The position numbers were made by a program, and so were the translations under genes. The notes under the pieces are model-generated. The model saw only the letters and a program-made list of their open reading frames with translations, searched no databases and had not been told where the DNA came from. A stretch of DNA of 33,833 bases from a virus, in IMG/VR virus record IMGVR_UViG_3300030012_004195, positions 1 to 33,833 of that record; one strand, written 5' to 3'. Below, one piece after another: positions 20,703 to 28,674 of the stretch; positions within the stretch are counted from its first letter, which is position 1; the number at the start of each line of letters is the position of its first letter.

Positions 20703-20777
20703 TTGTCAAAAACCTGACACTAAAAACGTTACAAATTATTGATGGTGTCAATTTATTGACGAGACATAAATATATTT

Positions 20778-21107
20778 ATGGACAAGAACCTCATACAACA
20801 ATTACTAAAGGATGCTATGATGGTTGAGTCATCAGAAACAAATGCCAAAAGGTTAGATAGAATCGAAGAAAAGTTAGATAGACTAACTGATGCGATGGTG
20901 GCTATGGCAAGAGCAGAGGAGAAGATCATAGCATTACAAGACGATCACGAGAATATGAGAGAAAGACTTAATAAGCTTTCTGTTAAATTAGATGAAATAC
21001 AAAAAGCAGTCGATGATAATTCAAGAACTGTAGGAATTATAAATAAAGTAGTATATGTGGCAGTTGCCGCAGCTATAGGAACCTACGTAACTCACGTATG
21101 GATGTAA
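20778..21107 (+). CDS. Coiled-coil protein with C-terminal membrane anchor (XhlA-like)
   Basis: 109 residues. A coiled coil from about 22 to 80 (KRLDRIEEKLDRLTDAMVAM; LQDDHENMRERLNKLSVKLD) ends in one membrane span IINKVVYVAVAAAIGTYVT. This layout (cytoplasmic coiled coil, tail anchor) resembles XhlA-type phage lysis accessories. The ribosome binding site is unclear; a palindromic CATAAATATATTTATG covers the start codon region. Lysis role is only suggested by layout. Confidence 0.72.
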   Translation: MDKNLIQQLLKDAMMVESSETNAKRLDRIEEKLDRLTDAMVAMARAEEKIIALQDDHENMRERLNKLSVKLDEIQKAVDDNSRTVGIINKVVYVAVAAAIGTYVTHVWM

Positions 21108-21118
21108 AGGAGAAAAAA

Positions 21119-21901
21119 ATGGAAGAAAGTTTCAAGTATCATATACCTGAAGATATTCCAGCAAATGAAAGAACCGCCTTTCATGGCGCAGCAGCTGCAG
21201 CCGCAAAAGCCGGTAAGAAAAATTTCAACTTTGGTGGAAAGACTCATCCGGTTACTATGAAAAAAGATTTAGCAAATAAAATTGCAGATCAGAAAGAGAG
21301 CACAATGTCTTTTAGAGAAAAGTTAATGTCATTGTATGAAAATGACAGAGCAAAGCATTATAAAGGTGCAACAGAGCCAGAAGGAATGCATGATAAAAGC
21401 AAATCTTCAAAGGGTGCTATGGACATGCTTAATACACCAAAGACCACTGAAGCAGATGGTATGAAGGCTGCAAAAGATACAGCAGCAAATATCGCTAAAA
21501 GCGCACCTGGTAAAAAGTTAAGAAAAGGTGATAACGGTAAAGGCGATACTAGTATCATTCCTTCAGCAACAAAGGTTAATGATCCAGCAGCAAAAACACA
21601 AACTATGGAAAATTATGGAATATCAGGTAATAAAGTTTCTAATAGTCTACTTAAAGCCATATCTGTAGTTGAAGACTACACACATGAATTTGATGTGGAT
21701 AGTGAAAAGAATGCAAAGTATGTTGTAAATAAAGCCAAAAAAAATGGAATTAAAGCAAAAATCCATACAATGAAAGGTCCAGGTGGAGGCAATCCAGTTG
21801 TACATCTTGGACATAAAGACAACGATCATATGCATAAATTTATAAAGAAGCATTATGATGATTCATATGAAAAGTCTGATTTAAATATGCATAAATTATA
21901 G
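21119..21901 (+). CDS. Modular Lys-rich head-operon protein
   Basis: 260 residues from ATG 21119, selected for its AAAGGAG ribosome binding site. Residues 1-50 are an Ala/Lys-rich helix (ERTAFHGAAAAAAKAGKKNF). An internal MSFREKLMSLYENDRAKHYK looks like a further targeting-like start followed by the phrase YKGATEPEGMHDK. The C-terminal domain (about 190-260) is beta-alpha (KYVVNKAKKNGIKAKIHTMK, NPVVHLGHKDNDHMHKFIKK) with many His. Short linkers contain possible protease sites. Presumed internal virion protein. Confidence 0.75.
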   Translation: MEESFKYHIPEDIPANERTAFHGAAAAAAKAGKKNFNFGGKTHPVTMKKDLANKIADQKESTMSFREKLMSLYENDRAKHYKGATEPEGMHDKSKSSKGAMDMLNTPKTTEADGMKAAKDTAANIAKSAPGKKLRKGDNGKGDTSIIPSATKVNDPAAKTQTMENYGISGNKVSNSLLKAISVVEDYTHEFDVDSEKNAKYVVNKAKKNGIKAKIHTMKGPGGGNPVVHLGHKDNDHMHKFIKKHYDDSYEKSDLNMHKL

Positions 21902-21914
21902 GAGTTAAAATATA

Positions 21915-22235
21915 ATGGCTATATCACCACCAAATTATCAAAAGGATGCAATACCAACAACAAGAGGTTGGACACATCCAAGAACAGGAGAACTCTTAGT
22001 TTCTATGAAATTAACAGAAGAAGCAATCAACGAATACTTAGGTATAAAGCCTGAGCCAACTATGTTGAAAGAAGCTCCAACTAATTTTGAAGAAGCTAAA
22101 GTCGAATTGATGGAAAACGACTATCAAGAAATGACAAAGACTGAACTTGAAGCTCTTGGTAGAGAACATGGTATTGAACTTGACAGAAGAAAAAGTAAAG
22201 CGGCATTAATTGAAGAATTAAAAGAAGTTATTTAA
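21915..22235 (+). CDS. Protein with C-terminal SAP/HeH-like DNA-binding motif
   Basis: 106 residues. N-terminus MAISPPNYQKDAIPTTRGWT then HPRTGELLVSMKLTEEAINE is conserved in phages. The last 35 residues read MTKTELEALGREHGIELDRR followed by KSKAALIEELKEVI, a helix-extended-helix with the L-x-x-L-x-x-x-x-G-I ... K-x-x-LI-x-x-L pattern of SAP/HeH domains, which bind DNA. Ribosome binding site AGGAGTT. It could link head proteins to packaged DNA. Confidence 0.8.
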   Translation: MAISPPNYQKDAIPTTRGWTHPRTGELLVSMKLTEEAINEYLGIKPEPTMLKEAPTNFEEAKVELMENDYQEMTKTELEALGREHGIELDRRKSKAALIEELKEVI

Positions 22236-22258
22236 AAAATCGAATATATAATTTTGTA

Positions 22259-22624
22259 ATGATTTTTAAAGAACTAACTGAAAAGAACTTATTCTTGTAT
22301 GCAGCTAAGCATTATAAGAATCCAAAGTTCGCTGATATTGATGAGTTTTATGAAGACTTAAAGAGATTTAAGTACATAAAGCGATTACTTAATCGTTATC
22401 TCGAAACAGATGATCTGGCTGAGAGGTTGTTACTAAATCATTTTATAGTTGTTTTTAATATGTTTGGTAAAGATGCTGCTTGTAATATATTAGAATTGAA
22501 ATTGGATCAAAGGCACTGGCCAGTAGTAAAACCATTTTTAATATTTTTAAATTATATTAATAATAATGAATATACTGGAATTACTATGGATCCATTTGTT
22601 ATAGACAAGTTAAGGAAAATTTAA
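22259..22624 (+). CDS. Conserved hypothetical phage protein
   Basis: 121 residues, all-helical in appearance. FYEDLKRFKYIKRLLNRYLE and RLLLNHFIVVFNMFGKDAAC followed by WPVVKPFLIFLNYI form a pattern that I recall as conserved near the head genes of marine T4-like phages. No catalytic motif. It overlaps the next gene by one base (TAATG). The start codon has no clear ribosome binding site in the AT-rich gap. Confidence 0.75.
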   Translation: MIFKELTEKNLFLYAAKHYKNPKFADIDEFYEDLKRFKYIKRLLNRYLETDDLAERLLLNHFIVVFNMFGKDAACNILELKLDQRHWPVVKPFLIFLNYINNNEYTGITMDPFVIDKLRKI

Positions 22625-23211
22625 TGGGTATATTAAAAGGAGCAGCAGATACCGTATATGCATTTCGATTTATAAGAATGATGGTTATGGATTGGAAAAG
22701 TTGGGATGCATATAAAGAAGGTATTATAGATGAAAATGGAAAGAGAAATAGGAACGTGAAACTTGACACCGATAGCAAGAAGTCTGCTTATACTCCTTTC
22801 GTTCGCCTTGTGGCTAACATCAAAAGGCTCGTTGCAAAAATTCCAGGAGGTGGAAGTAAACTCGGATCTTTTGCGTCAGCGCTCTATCTTGTTAAAGAAA
22901 AAGCAAACCTTAGTGAAAAAGGATTAAAAAGTATTTGTGAAAAATGCAATATTGAAGTATTAGATTTTTTAAATGAGAACAATGAATGGTTTTTATTAGA
23001 AGATAAACAATTATCGCCTGGCGTTTATAGAGTTAATAATCCTAAGTTACTTAATAAATCTTGTAGTGAATTAGTGTGGGCTAAAGATCAAGTTAGAGTA
23101 AACGAAGATTGTTATCCAGTTGGTGATGTATTTGGTGTAGATATCTATAAAGCATTACATATAAAAACAGATCAAGAAGTATACGTAACAGCTAGCGAGT
23201 TAATTAGATGA
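22624..23211 (+). CDS. Conserved hypothetical phage protein
   Basis: 195 residues. The N-terminal part is basic and helical (AYTPFVRLVANIKRLVAKIP; then GSKLGSFASALYLVKEK), resembling a membrane- or DNA-contacting helix pair, followed by a beta-rich C-terminal domain (LSPGVYRVNNPKLLNKSCSE). KxxLxxIPxxGSKLxSxAxxxYLxKE is a block I recall from marine T4-like phages. Function unknown. Overlaps the next gene by four bases. Confidence 0.75.
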   Translation: MGILKGAADTVYAFRFIRMMVMDWKSWDAYKEGIIDENGKRNRNVKLDTDSKKSAYTPFVRLVANIKRLVAKIPGGGSKLGSFASALYLVKEKANLSEKGLKSICEKCNIEVLDFLNENNEWFLLEDKQLSPGVYRVNNPKLLNKSCSELVWAKDQVRVNEDCYPVGDVFGVDIYKALHIKTDQEVYVTASELIR

Positions 23212-23987
23212 GAGTTGCAGGTAGACAAAAAGGAGCAAAGATAAAATCATACACACATATTGTGGTAAATCCTAATGCACCAAAGTCAAGATATACATTT
23301 AGTATGCACAGTTCAGAATCAAGAGCAAAAGCTGCTGCCAAAAAATATTCACCTCTAGTAGGAGACGATTTAAAAGTAGTAAAGCAGTCTGGTAAAAGTC
23401 CAAGTACCGATATGTTTGAAGCTACAAAAAGAATACCAAGAAAAAAAGGACAGCCAGCTAATTCAGATAAACACAGTGATTTATATACAGATGAGAATCC
23501 AAAAGGTACGATTCATGGTTTGAAGTTTGCTACAGCAGATGATGCAAAAGCATCAGTATCTAAAATTAAAAACTCTGGTAAGAAACATGCACATCAAATA
23601 CAAGCTGCAATTGCAATGGAACAAAGAGCAAAAGTTATGGGTAAAGCCGGTGCAGCTGCTGTGTACAGAGCTTTTATAAATAAAATGAAGAAGAAGACAA
23701 AAGCTATGCAAAAAGAAAATACAAAAAAAGAATCCTTGTGGGACAATATAAGAAAAAGAAGAGCTGCAGGAAAGCCTAGGTTAAAACCAGGTGATAAGAA
23801 CTATCCTAAAACTCTTAATGTAGGTGAAGAAGCGCCGTCAACAAACACTTCTTCAATACCAAATCCTGCACAAACCGCAATGGGTCCTAAATTAAAAACT
23901 ACCACTATGCACGATAAGCGTAGAAAGAAAGATCGATTTCCAGTATTACTAAAGCGATTTAGAAAATACATAGAAGATCATGGCTAG
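23208..23987 (+). CDS. DUF5872-like basic protein
   Basis: 259 residues. Residues 1-62 form a small domain (YTHIVVNPNAPKSRYTFSMH; ESRAKAAAKKY). Residues 73-165 carry RIPRKKGQPANSDKHSDLYT, DENPKGTIHGLKFATADDAK and HAHQIQAAIAMEQRAKVMGK, a domain seen in phages and bacteria (DUF5872-like, also met in DUF3175-type proteins). The C-terminus is Lys-rich. It is the last member of the head-type operon before the spanin-like pair. Function unknown. Confidence 0.77.
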   Translation: MRVAGRQKGAKIKSYTHIVVNPNAPKSRYTFSMHSSESRAKAAAKKYSPLVGDDLKVVKQSGKSPSTDMFEATKRIPRKKGQPANSDKHSDLYTDENPKGTIHGLKFATADDAKASVSKIKNSGKKHAHQIQAAIAMEQRAKVMGKAGAAAVYRAFINKMKKKTKAMQKENTKKESLWDNIRKRRAAGKPRLKPGDKNYPKTLNVGEEAPSTNTSSIPNPAQTAMGPKLKTTTMHDKRRKKDRFPVLLKRFRKYIEDHG

Positions 23988-24354
23988 GTTTTATCTTTTA
24001 ATATTCGTTCTAGTAATACTAGGCGGAATTGGTTATGGCGCGTACTTTGTATATAATGACACTATGCAAAGAATGGCAACACTTCGAGATAACAACGCAA
24101 AACTAGAAGTTGCAGTCAAATCAAAAGATGCAGCTCTTAAAACTCTCAAAGAAAATATGGAAAAGCAAATTAAGTTAACTAAAGACTTAAATAACAAGTT
24201 AACTATTGCTGAAGAAAATAATAAAAAGATTTCAAACCTACTTGCAAAAACAGATATAATTAAAAATAGTTTAGCAGACCCAGTAGGTCAAGAAAAGAGA
24301 ATTAATGAACAGGTTAACAAAATGTTTAGTGGCATCAACACTGCTACTAAGTAG
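23980..24354 (+). CDS. Putative i-spanin (Rz-like)
   Basis: 124 residues. One N-terminal membrane span (FYLLIFVLVILGGIGYGAYF) is followed by a long periplasmic coiled coil (MATLRDNNAKLEVAVKSKDA through KISNLLAKTDIIKNS). This is the standard layout of an inner-membrane spanin. A lipoprotein gene starts within its 3' end in another frame, as in Rz/Rz1 pairs. It would join the outer-membrane partner to fuse the membranes in the last step of lysis. Confidence 0.78.
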   Translation: MARFYLLIFVLVILGGIGYGAYFVYNDTMQRMATLRDNNAKLEVAVKSKDAALKTLKENMEKQIKLTKDLNNKLTIAEENNKKISNLLAKTDIIKNSLADPVGQEKRINEQVNKMFSGINTATK

Positions 24355-24667
24355 TTGTAGTTGGAAACCAGAAAAAGAAATAGTAACGGTTGAAAAGGTT
24401 ATAATGCCAACTATTGCTATAGCACAAAAACCAAAAAGCATTAATATGCTTGATGTTAAAGTAACTGTTATAACTGAAAAAAATTTACCAGAAGTTATTA
24501 AAAAAGTAAAAGCTGGTATGGGTGAATTTGTTATATATGGTTTAGATCCACAATCATTTAAAAATCTAGCTCTTAATTTTGAGCAAATAAAAAGATATAT
24601 AGAACAACAAAACGAAGTCATATTATATTATGAAAAATCCGTGAAACCAAAAGAGGAGAAAAAGTAA
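24305..24667 (+). CDS. Putative o-spanin (Rz1-like lipoprotein)
   Basis: 120 residues. N-terminus MNRLTKCLVASTLLLSSCSW contains the lipobox LLSSC, with Cys18 as the lipid attachment site. The mature part is strand- and helix-rich without the usual proline-rich tract, and longer than classical Rz1. The first 50 bases overlap the i-spanin gene in a different frame, which is the strongest contextual support. TAATG overlap with the next gene. Confidence 0.73.
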   Translation: MNRLTKCLVASTLLLSSCSWKPEKEIVTVEKVIMPTIAIAQKPKSINMLDVKVTVITEKNLPEVIKKVKAGMGEFVIYGLDPQSFKNLALNFEQIKRYIEQQNEVILYYEKSVKPKEEKK

Positions 24668-25260
24668 TGGAATTCATAATAGATCAACTTATTACTTGGT
24701 GGCAGTTTACCGTTGTTGGTATACTAATCATTATAGGATTTATAGTCAACATGTTTGGTGTTGATTGCAAAGATAAAATTATTGGATTTAACTATAAAGA
24801 AATGCCAAAGCTACAGCCTATTCCAATTAAAACAAAAGGTAAGGGATTTTGGGGTGCAATATGGATGTGGTTAACAGGTGTACGTACTTGGAGAATAGCA
24901 GAAGATTGGGTGTTTAAAATAGAAGATGTATGGTATGTAGTTCCTCAAGGATTTGTATTCGATGGCGCTTCTATTCCAAAATTCTTACACACATGGTTAT
25001 CACCAACAGGTGTATTATTAATGGGTGGATTAGTGCATGATTATGCATACAAATATGAAACATTATTAAAAGCAAGTAAAAAGAAAACTATGGGTACTAT
25101 TACTCAAAAGAAAGCGGATGAAATCTTTCGCGATATAAATATTGAACAAAACGGATTTCACTTATTAAATAAGCTAGCTTATTGGGCTTTAAGAATAGGT
25201 GGATTCGTTGCTTGGAACGGACATAGAAAAGTAAAAGCACAAATCAGATTAGGAGAATAA
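24667..25260 (+). CDS. DUF1353 protein with N-terminal membrane span
   Basis: 197 residues. Residues 13-32 (QFTVVGILIIIGFIVNMFGV) are a membrane segment. The DUF1353 core lies at about 95-170: YVVPQGFVFDGASIPKFLHT, the GGLVHDYAY motif, and KKADEIFRDI. G-A-S-I-P and the HD pair are the conserved positions of the family, whose activity is not established. Its location right after the spanin-like pair suggests a lysis or envelope link. Confidence 0.85.
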   Translation: MEFIIDQLITWWQFTVVGILIIIGFIVNMFGVDCKDKIIGFNYKEMPKLQPIPIKTKGKGFWGAIWMWLTGVRTWRIAEDWVFKIEDVWYVVPQGFVFDGASIPKFLHTWLSPTGVLLMGGLVHDYAYKYETLLKASKKKTMGTITQKKADEIFRDINIEQNGFHLLNKLAYWALRIGGFVAWNGHRKVKAQIRLGE

Positions 25261-25261
25261 A

Positions 25262-25480
25262 ATGAAAGCAGGCGATCATTTATTACATGCAGCTAAGAAA
25301 CAAGCTGAAGGAGAACTTGAAGTACATAAAGCTAACATTAAAGTATATCAAACAATGCCAGCAGGTATCGGCGAACATAGTGATATAACAGAAGCTGTTA
25401 TTGCTGAACTCGATAAAATGTCAGCAGCATATGACAGAATTGAAATGATTGAAAAATATTTTTCAAAAAATGATGATTAA
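25262..25480 (+). CDS. Small helical hypothetical protein
   Basis: 72 residues, two or three helices (MKAGDHLLHAAKKQAEGELE; ITEAVIAELDKMSAAYDRIE). GGAGAATAAA gives a clear ribosome binding site. It ends just before the promoter of the ribonucleotide reductase gene. No motif recognised. Confidence 0.7.
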   Translation: MKAGDHLLHAAKKQAEGELEVHKANIKVYQTMPAGIGEHSDITEAVIAELDKMSAAYDRIEMIEKYFSKNDD

Positions 25481-25484
25481 TTCC

Positions 25485-25513
25485 TTTACAAAATCTGTTT
25501 TTTAATATATAAT
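25485..25513 (+). promoter_or_regulatory. Sigma70-like promoter of the ribonucleotide reductase gene
   Basis: TTTACA (25485-25490), 17 bp, TATAAT (25508-25513). The spacer lacks the G next to the -10 box found in other family members. An AGAGGAAAAAAAG ribosome binding site follows before ATG 25549. Confidence 0.8.
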
Positions 25514-25548
25514 AACTATAACAATCAAAATAGACAGAGGAAAAAAAG

Positions 25549-27762
25549 ATGCAACAATTTGTTGACACAAGAGATTTTTTGTCTCAGACTAAGTTCTACG
25601 AAGGCTATTCACGCTTTAAAGACGATGAAGGTAGATATGAATCTTGGGACGAGGCTGTTGATCGTGTTATTGAAATGCACGACAAAAACTATATGAATAA
25701 TAATAATGAATTATCCACTTACTTAGATGAAGCTCGTACGGCATATAAAGAACAACGTGTTCTTGGTGCACAGCGTGCTTTACAATTCGGTGGTGAACAA
25801 TTAATGAAACATCAAATGAGAATGTATAACTGTACTTCGTCATACGTTGATAGAGCAGCATTCTTTGGTGAAGTGTTTTATATATTACTATGTGGTGCAG
25901 GTGCAGGATTTTCTGTACAAAAGCATCATATCAAAAAGTTACCAAAAATTCAAAACAGAACTAAACAAGCGAAAGGTTACATAGTTGAAGATTCAATTGA
26001 AGGTTGGGCTTCAGCTTTAGACGTATTAATGTCTTCTTTTTTTGTTGGAGGAGGTAAATATCCAGAATATGAAGGAAGAAGAGTGTACTTCGATCTATCA
26101 CAAATAAGACCTAAAGGTGCTTTTATATCAGGTGGATTTAAAGCTCCAGGGCCAAATGGTCTACGTAGGTCTTTAGATAAAATAGAACACTTATTACAAG
26201 GTATTGTATTAGACTCAAAAGAGCCAATAGCGATTAAACCAATAAACGCATATGATATTACAATGCATGCAGCAGATGCTGTATTATCTGGTGGCGTTAG
26301 AAGATCAGCAACCATTTGTCTTTTTTCACCTGATGATGAAGAAATGATGAATGCAAAAACTGGCAATTGGTTTATGGATAATCCACAAAGAGGCAGGTCA
26401 AATAACTCTGCAGTTATTGTAAGAGATGAGACCACACCAGAACAGTTTGGCAAGATTATGGAATCTGTTAAACAGTTTGGCGAACCAGGGTTCGTCTTCG
26501 TTGAATCAAAAGAACATACTACAAATCCATGTGTTGAGATTGGTATGTATCCGCAGATCAATAAGAAGTCAGGTTGGCAAGGTTGCAACCTAACTGAAAT
26601 CAACGGAGGCAAATGCAATACCGAGGAAGACTTTTATAAAGCATGCAGAGCAGCGTCTATCCTCGGTACCCTACAAGCAGGGTACACAGACTTCAAGTTT
26701 TTAACTGATACATCAAAACTTATTTTTGATAGAGAAGCTTTACTTGGAGTTTCAATCACCGGATGGATGAACAATCCTGATATTCTTTTTAATGAAAAGA
26801 TACTTGAAAAAGGTGCTCAGATAGTTAAAGACGTAAATAGAGAAGTTGCTAGAATAATTGGAATTAATGCAGCTGCTAGAACTACATGCGTTAAGCCAAG
26901 TGGTAACGCTTCTGTGTTATTACAAACAGCATCTGGCATTCATGCTGAGCATTCGAATATGTATATTAGAAATGTACAAATGAATAAAGAATCAGAAATA
27001 ACTCAAGCAATTATGAAGACTAATCCTTACATGGTTGAAGAATCAGTTTGGTCTGCTGGTGGAACAGATGTTGTTGTTTCATTTCCAATAATGCCTAATA
27101 AAGGATCAATGTATAAAGATGACTTATTAGGTGTTAAGCATTTAGAGCTAGTGAAGAAAGCTCAAAAGCATTGGGTTGAAGCTGGTACTAATGAAGAACT
27201 TTGTGCTGATAAAGGTGTAAGACATAATGTATCAAATACAATTATTGTAGATGATTGGGATGAAGTTGAAAAATATGTTTTTGAAAATAGACATTCATTT
27301 GCTGGTATTTCATTCTTACCTATGACTGGAGATAAAGACTACAATCAAGCTCCAAATACTGCAGTTATTACTTCAAAAGAAATGGTAAAGAAGTATGGCG
27401 ATGCTGCCGTTTTTGCATCAGGTATGGTTGTTGACGCACTAAAATGTTATAATAACTTATGGGATGCATGCTCTACAGCAAAAGGATTTGGTGAAGACAT
27501 ATCATTAGAAACTTCAGAAAATGCATTAAAAAGAGATTGGATAAGAAGGTTTGGTAAGTTTGCTGATAACTATTTAAATTCAGATCAAGCGCTTGCTGAG
27601 CACTGTTTAAAAGATGCATATTTATTGCATAAATGGAATAAAATACAATCAACTTTAAAAACTGTCGACTGGAAAGAAGACATAACAGAAAAGAAGTATA
27701 CTGATGTTGATACACTCGCTGCAGCCGCCTGTGCAGGTGGCGCCTGTGAAATCGATTTCTAA
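25549..27762 (+). CDS. nrdJ: Class II (adenosylcobalamin-dependent) ribonucleotide reductase
   Basis: 737 residues, the normal length of the monomeric B12-dependent enzyme. C95 (RMYNCTSSYVDR) and C346 (WQGCNLTEIN) are the active-site redox pair; N326-P-C328-V-E330 holds the thiyl-radical cysteine and its partners; C728-x4-C733 at the end (CAGGACEIDF) is the swinging reductant pair. The order and spacing agree with the Lactobacillus leichmannii-type ribonucleoside triphosphate reductase. It makes deoxynucleotides for phage DNA without oxygen or NrdB, using host or environmental B12. It has its own promoter and leads a transcript with three overlapping small genes. Confidence 0.96.
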   Translation: MQQFVDTRDFLSQTKFYEGYSRFKDDEGRYESWDEAVDRVIEMHDKNYMNNNNELSTYLDEARTAYKEQRVLGAQRALQFGGEQLMKHQMRMYNCTSSYVDRAAFFGEVFYILLCGAGAGFSVQKHHIKKLPKIQNRTKQAKGYIVEDSIEGWASALDVLMSSFFVGGGKYPEYEGRRVYFDLSQIRPKGAFISGGFKAPGPNGLRRSLDKIEHLLQGIVLDSKEPIAIKPINAYDITMHAADAVLSGGVRRSATICLFSPDDEEMMNAKTGNWFMDNPQRGRSNNSAVIVRDETTPEQFGKIMESVKQFGEPGFVFVESKEHTTNPCVEIGMYPQINKKSGWQGCNLTEINGGKCNTEEDFYKACRAASILGTLQAGYTDFKFLTDTSKLIFDREALLGVSITGWMNNPDILFNEKILEKGAQIVKDVNREVARIIGINAAARTTCVKPSGNASVLLQTASGIHAEHSNMYIRNVQMNKESEITQAIMKTNPYMVEESVWSAGGTDVVVSFPIMPNKGSMYKDDLLGVKHLELVKKAQKHWVEAGTNEELCADKGVRHNVSNTIIVDDWDEVEKYVFENRHSFAGISFLPMTGDKDYNQAPNTAVITSKEMVKKYGDAAVFASGMVVDALKCYNNLWDACSTAKGFGEDISLETSENALKRDWIRRFGKFADNYLNSDQALAEHCLKDAYLLHKWNKIQSTLKTVDWKEDITEKKYTDVDTLAAAACAGGACEIDF

Positions 27763-27919
27763 AGTAGTTTCACCTTGTGTGAAAATATGTACTCTTAGAG
27801 AAAACTTTTGCATAGGTTGTGGAAGAACCACTCAAGAAATTGCTGAGTGGGCAAGTGCAACGCGAGAAAGAAGGGAGCAAATACTTGAAAGATTACCAGA
27901 TAGAATGCGAAGAATGTGA
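27746..27919 (+). CDS. DUF1289 family protein
   Basis: 57 residues from GTG 27746, which follows CAGGTGG. SPCVKICTLRENFCIGCGRT then TQEIAEWASATRERREQILE is the DUF1289 signature: C-x3-C-x6-C-x2-C with G-R-T and a W-x-x-A/S helix. Such proteins probably bind a metal or Fe-S cluster. The start overlaps the ribonucleotide reductase end by 17 bases. Upstream starts are open within the preceding gene, so the N-terminus is tentative. Confidence 0.83.
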   Translation: MKSISKVVSPCVKICTLRENFCIGCGRTTQEIAEWASATRERREQILERLPDRMRRM

Positions 27920-28016
27920 TGAGGTATCTTACGTAGCATCTTATAAAGAACCAAAGTATTGTCCTATTTGTAATAGTAAAATTGAAGCAGAAGAAGTCGA
28001 AGATGTGGATATATAA
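27885..28016 (+). CDS. Small zinc-ribbon protein
   Basis: 43 residues from TTG 27885, with GGGAGC before it. KDYQIECEECDEVSYVASYK then EPKYCPICNSKI holds C-x2-C and C-x2-C, a zinc ribbon, followed by an acidic tail (EAEEVEDVDI). It overlaps the DUF1289 gene by 35 bases and the GIY-YIG-like gene by 14. Likely binds nucleic acid or protein. Confidence 0.7.
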   Translation: MKDYQIECEECDEVSYVASYKEPKYCPICNSKIEAEEVEDVDI

Positions 28017-28404
28017 TGATGTAATTTTTGAAGACACACCAGAGGAATATCAAGGCTTTGTATACCAACTTACCGAAATTCATACCAACAAAAAATATAT
28101 TGGAAAGAAGAACTTCTGGAAACCTAAAGTTCTTCCCATCAATAAAACACGTAAAAGACGTGTACGAACACGTATTGAATCAGATTGGAAGGACTACTAC
28201 GGCTCATCCGCTGAAGTACGCCAACTCGTTGAACAACATGGAAAAGAAAGATTTAAACGTGAAATATTAAAACTCTGTAGAACAAAAGGCGAAATGTCTT
28301 ATTATGAAGCTAAGCTTCAGTTCGATCACAATGTATTGTTTAGAGATGATTACTACAACAACTTTATAGGTTGTAGAATTCATGCAAAACATTTAACAAG
28401 TTAA
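28003..28404 (+). CDS. GIY-YIG-like endonuclease (Seg-like)
   Basis: 133 residues from ATG 28003 (MWIYNDVIFEDTPEE). The fold-defining strands are GFVYQLTEIHTNKKYIGKKN, a VYxLT ... YIGKK version of GIY-YIG, followed by SDWKDYYGSSAEVRQLVEQH, GKERFKREILKL, a catalytic-site glutamate helix (SYYEAKLQFDHN) and a terminal NNFIGCRIH. Related T4-like phage proteins are usually called Seg-like or putative homing endonucleases. It is free-standing, not in an intron. It may nick DNA or process other phages; unproven. Confidence 0.78.
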   Translation: MWIYNDVIFEDTPEEYQGFVYQLTEIHTNKKYIGKKNFWKPKVLPINKTRKRRVRTRIESDWKDYYGSSAEVRQLVEQHGKERFKREILKLCRTKGEMSYYEAKLQFDHNVLFRDDYYNNFIGCRIHAKHLTS

Positions 28405-28415
28405 TCACTTTTTTG

Positions 28416-28444
28416 TGTACATTTACGCAAAAGTGTGGTATTAT
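28416..28444 (+). promoter_or_regulatory. Sigma70-like promoter
   Basis: TGTACA (28416-28421), 17 bp TTTACGCAAAAGTGTGG, TATTAT (28439-28444). The spacer is nearly identical to that of the promoter at 29780, showing a duplicated cassette. Confidence 0.8.
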
Positions 28445-28470
28445 TAATATAATAGAAAAGAGTTTTAAAT

Positions 28471-28674
28471 ATGTCTAAAAAAAATAAATCTAATATTATC
28501 GATTTTAAAAAAGCAGTCGCTAAAAAATTTAACGAAGAAAACGAAATAGTATTTACCGTAGAAGGCGAAGATTATCAGCTTGGTGAAATGGTTCATCAAG
28601 CTCATAATGATAACGGTATGGAATTTATATTTAAGTTGGAGGAAGTTGAAGATGACGACCCAAGCATTCACTGA
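28471..28674 (+). CDS. Small acidic hypothetical protein
   Basis: 67 residues; basic N-terminus (MSKKNKSNIIDFKKAVAKKF) and acidic C-terminal half (FIFKLEEVEDDDPSIH). A purine-rich AAAAGAG is the ribosome binding site. The 3' end overlaps the next gene by 23 bases. No family recognised. Confidence 0.7.
   Translation: MSKKNKSNIIDFKKAVAKKFNEENEIVFTVEGEDYQLGEMVHQAHNDNGMEFIFKLEEVEDDDPSIH

Noticed and set aside
20699-20827. A 42-residue + strand frame starting ATGATTGTC
   Set aside because: It overlaps the start of the well-supported coiled-coil gene at 20778, has no clear ribosome binding site and no recognisable composition.
25977-26618. A 213-residue minus-strand open frame within the ribonucleotide reductase gene
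   Set aside because: It is antisense to a conserved catalytic region and has no promoter or ribosome binding site.
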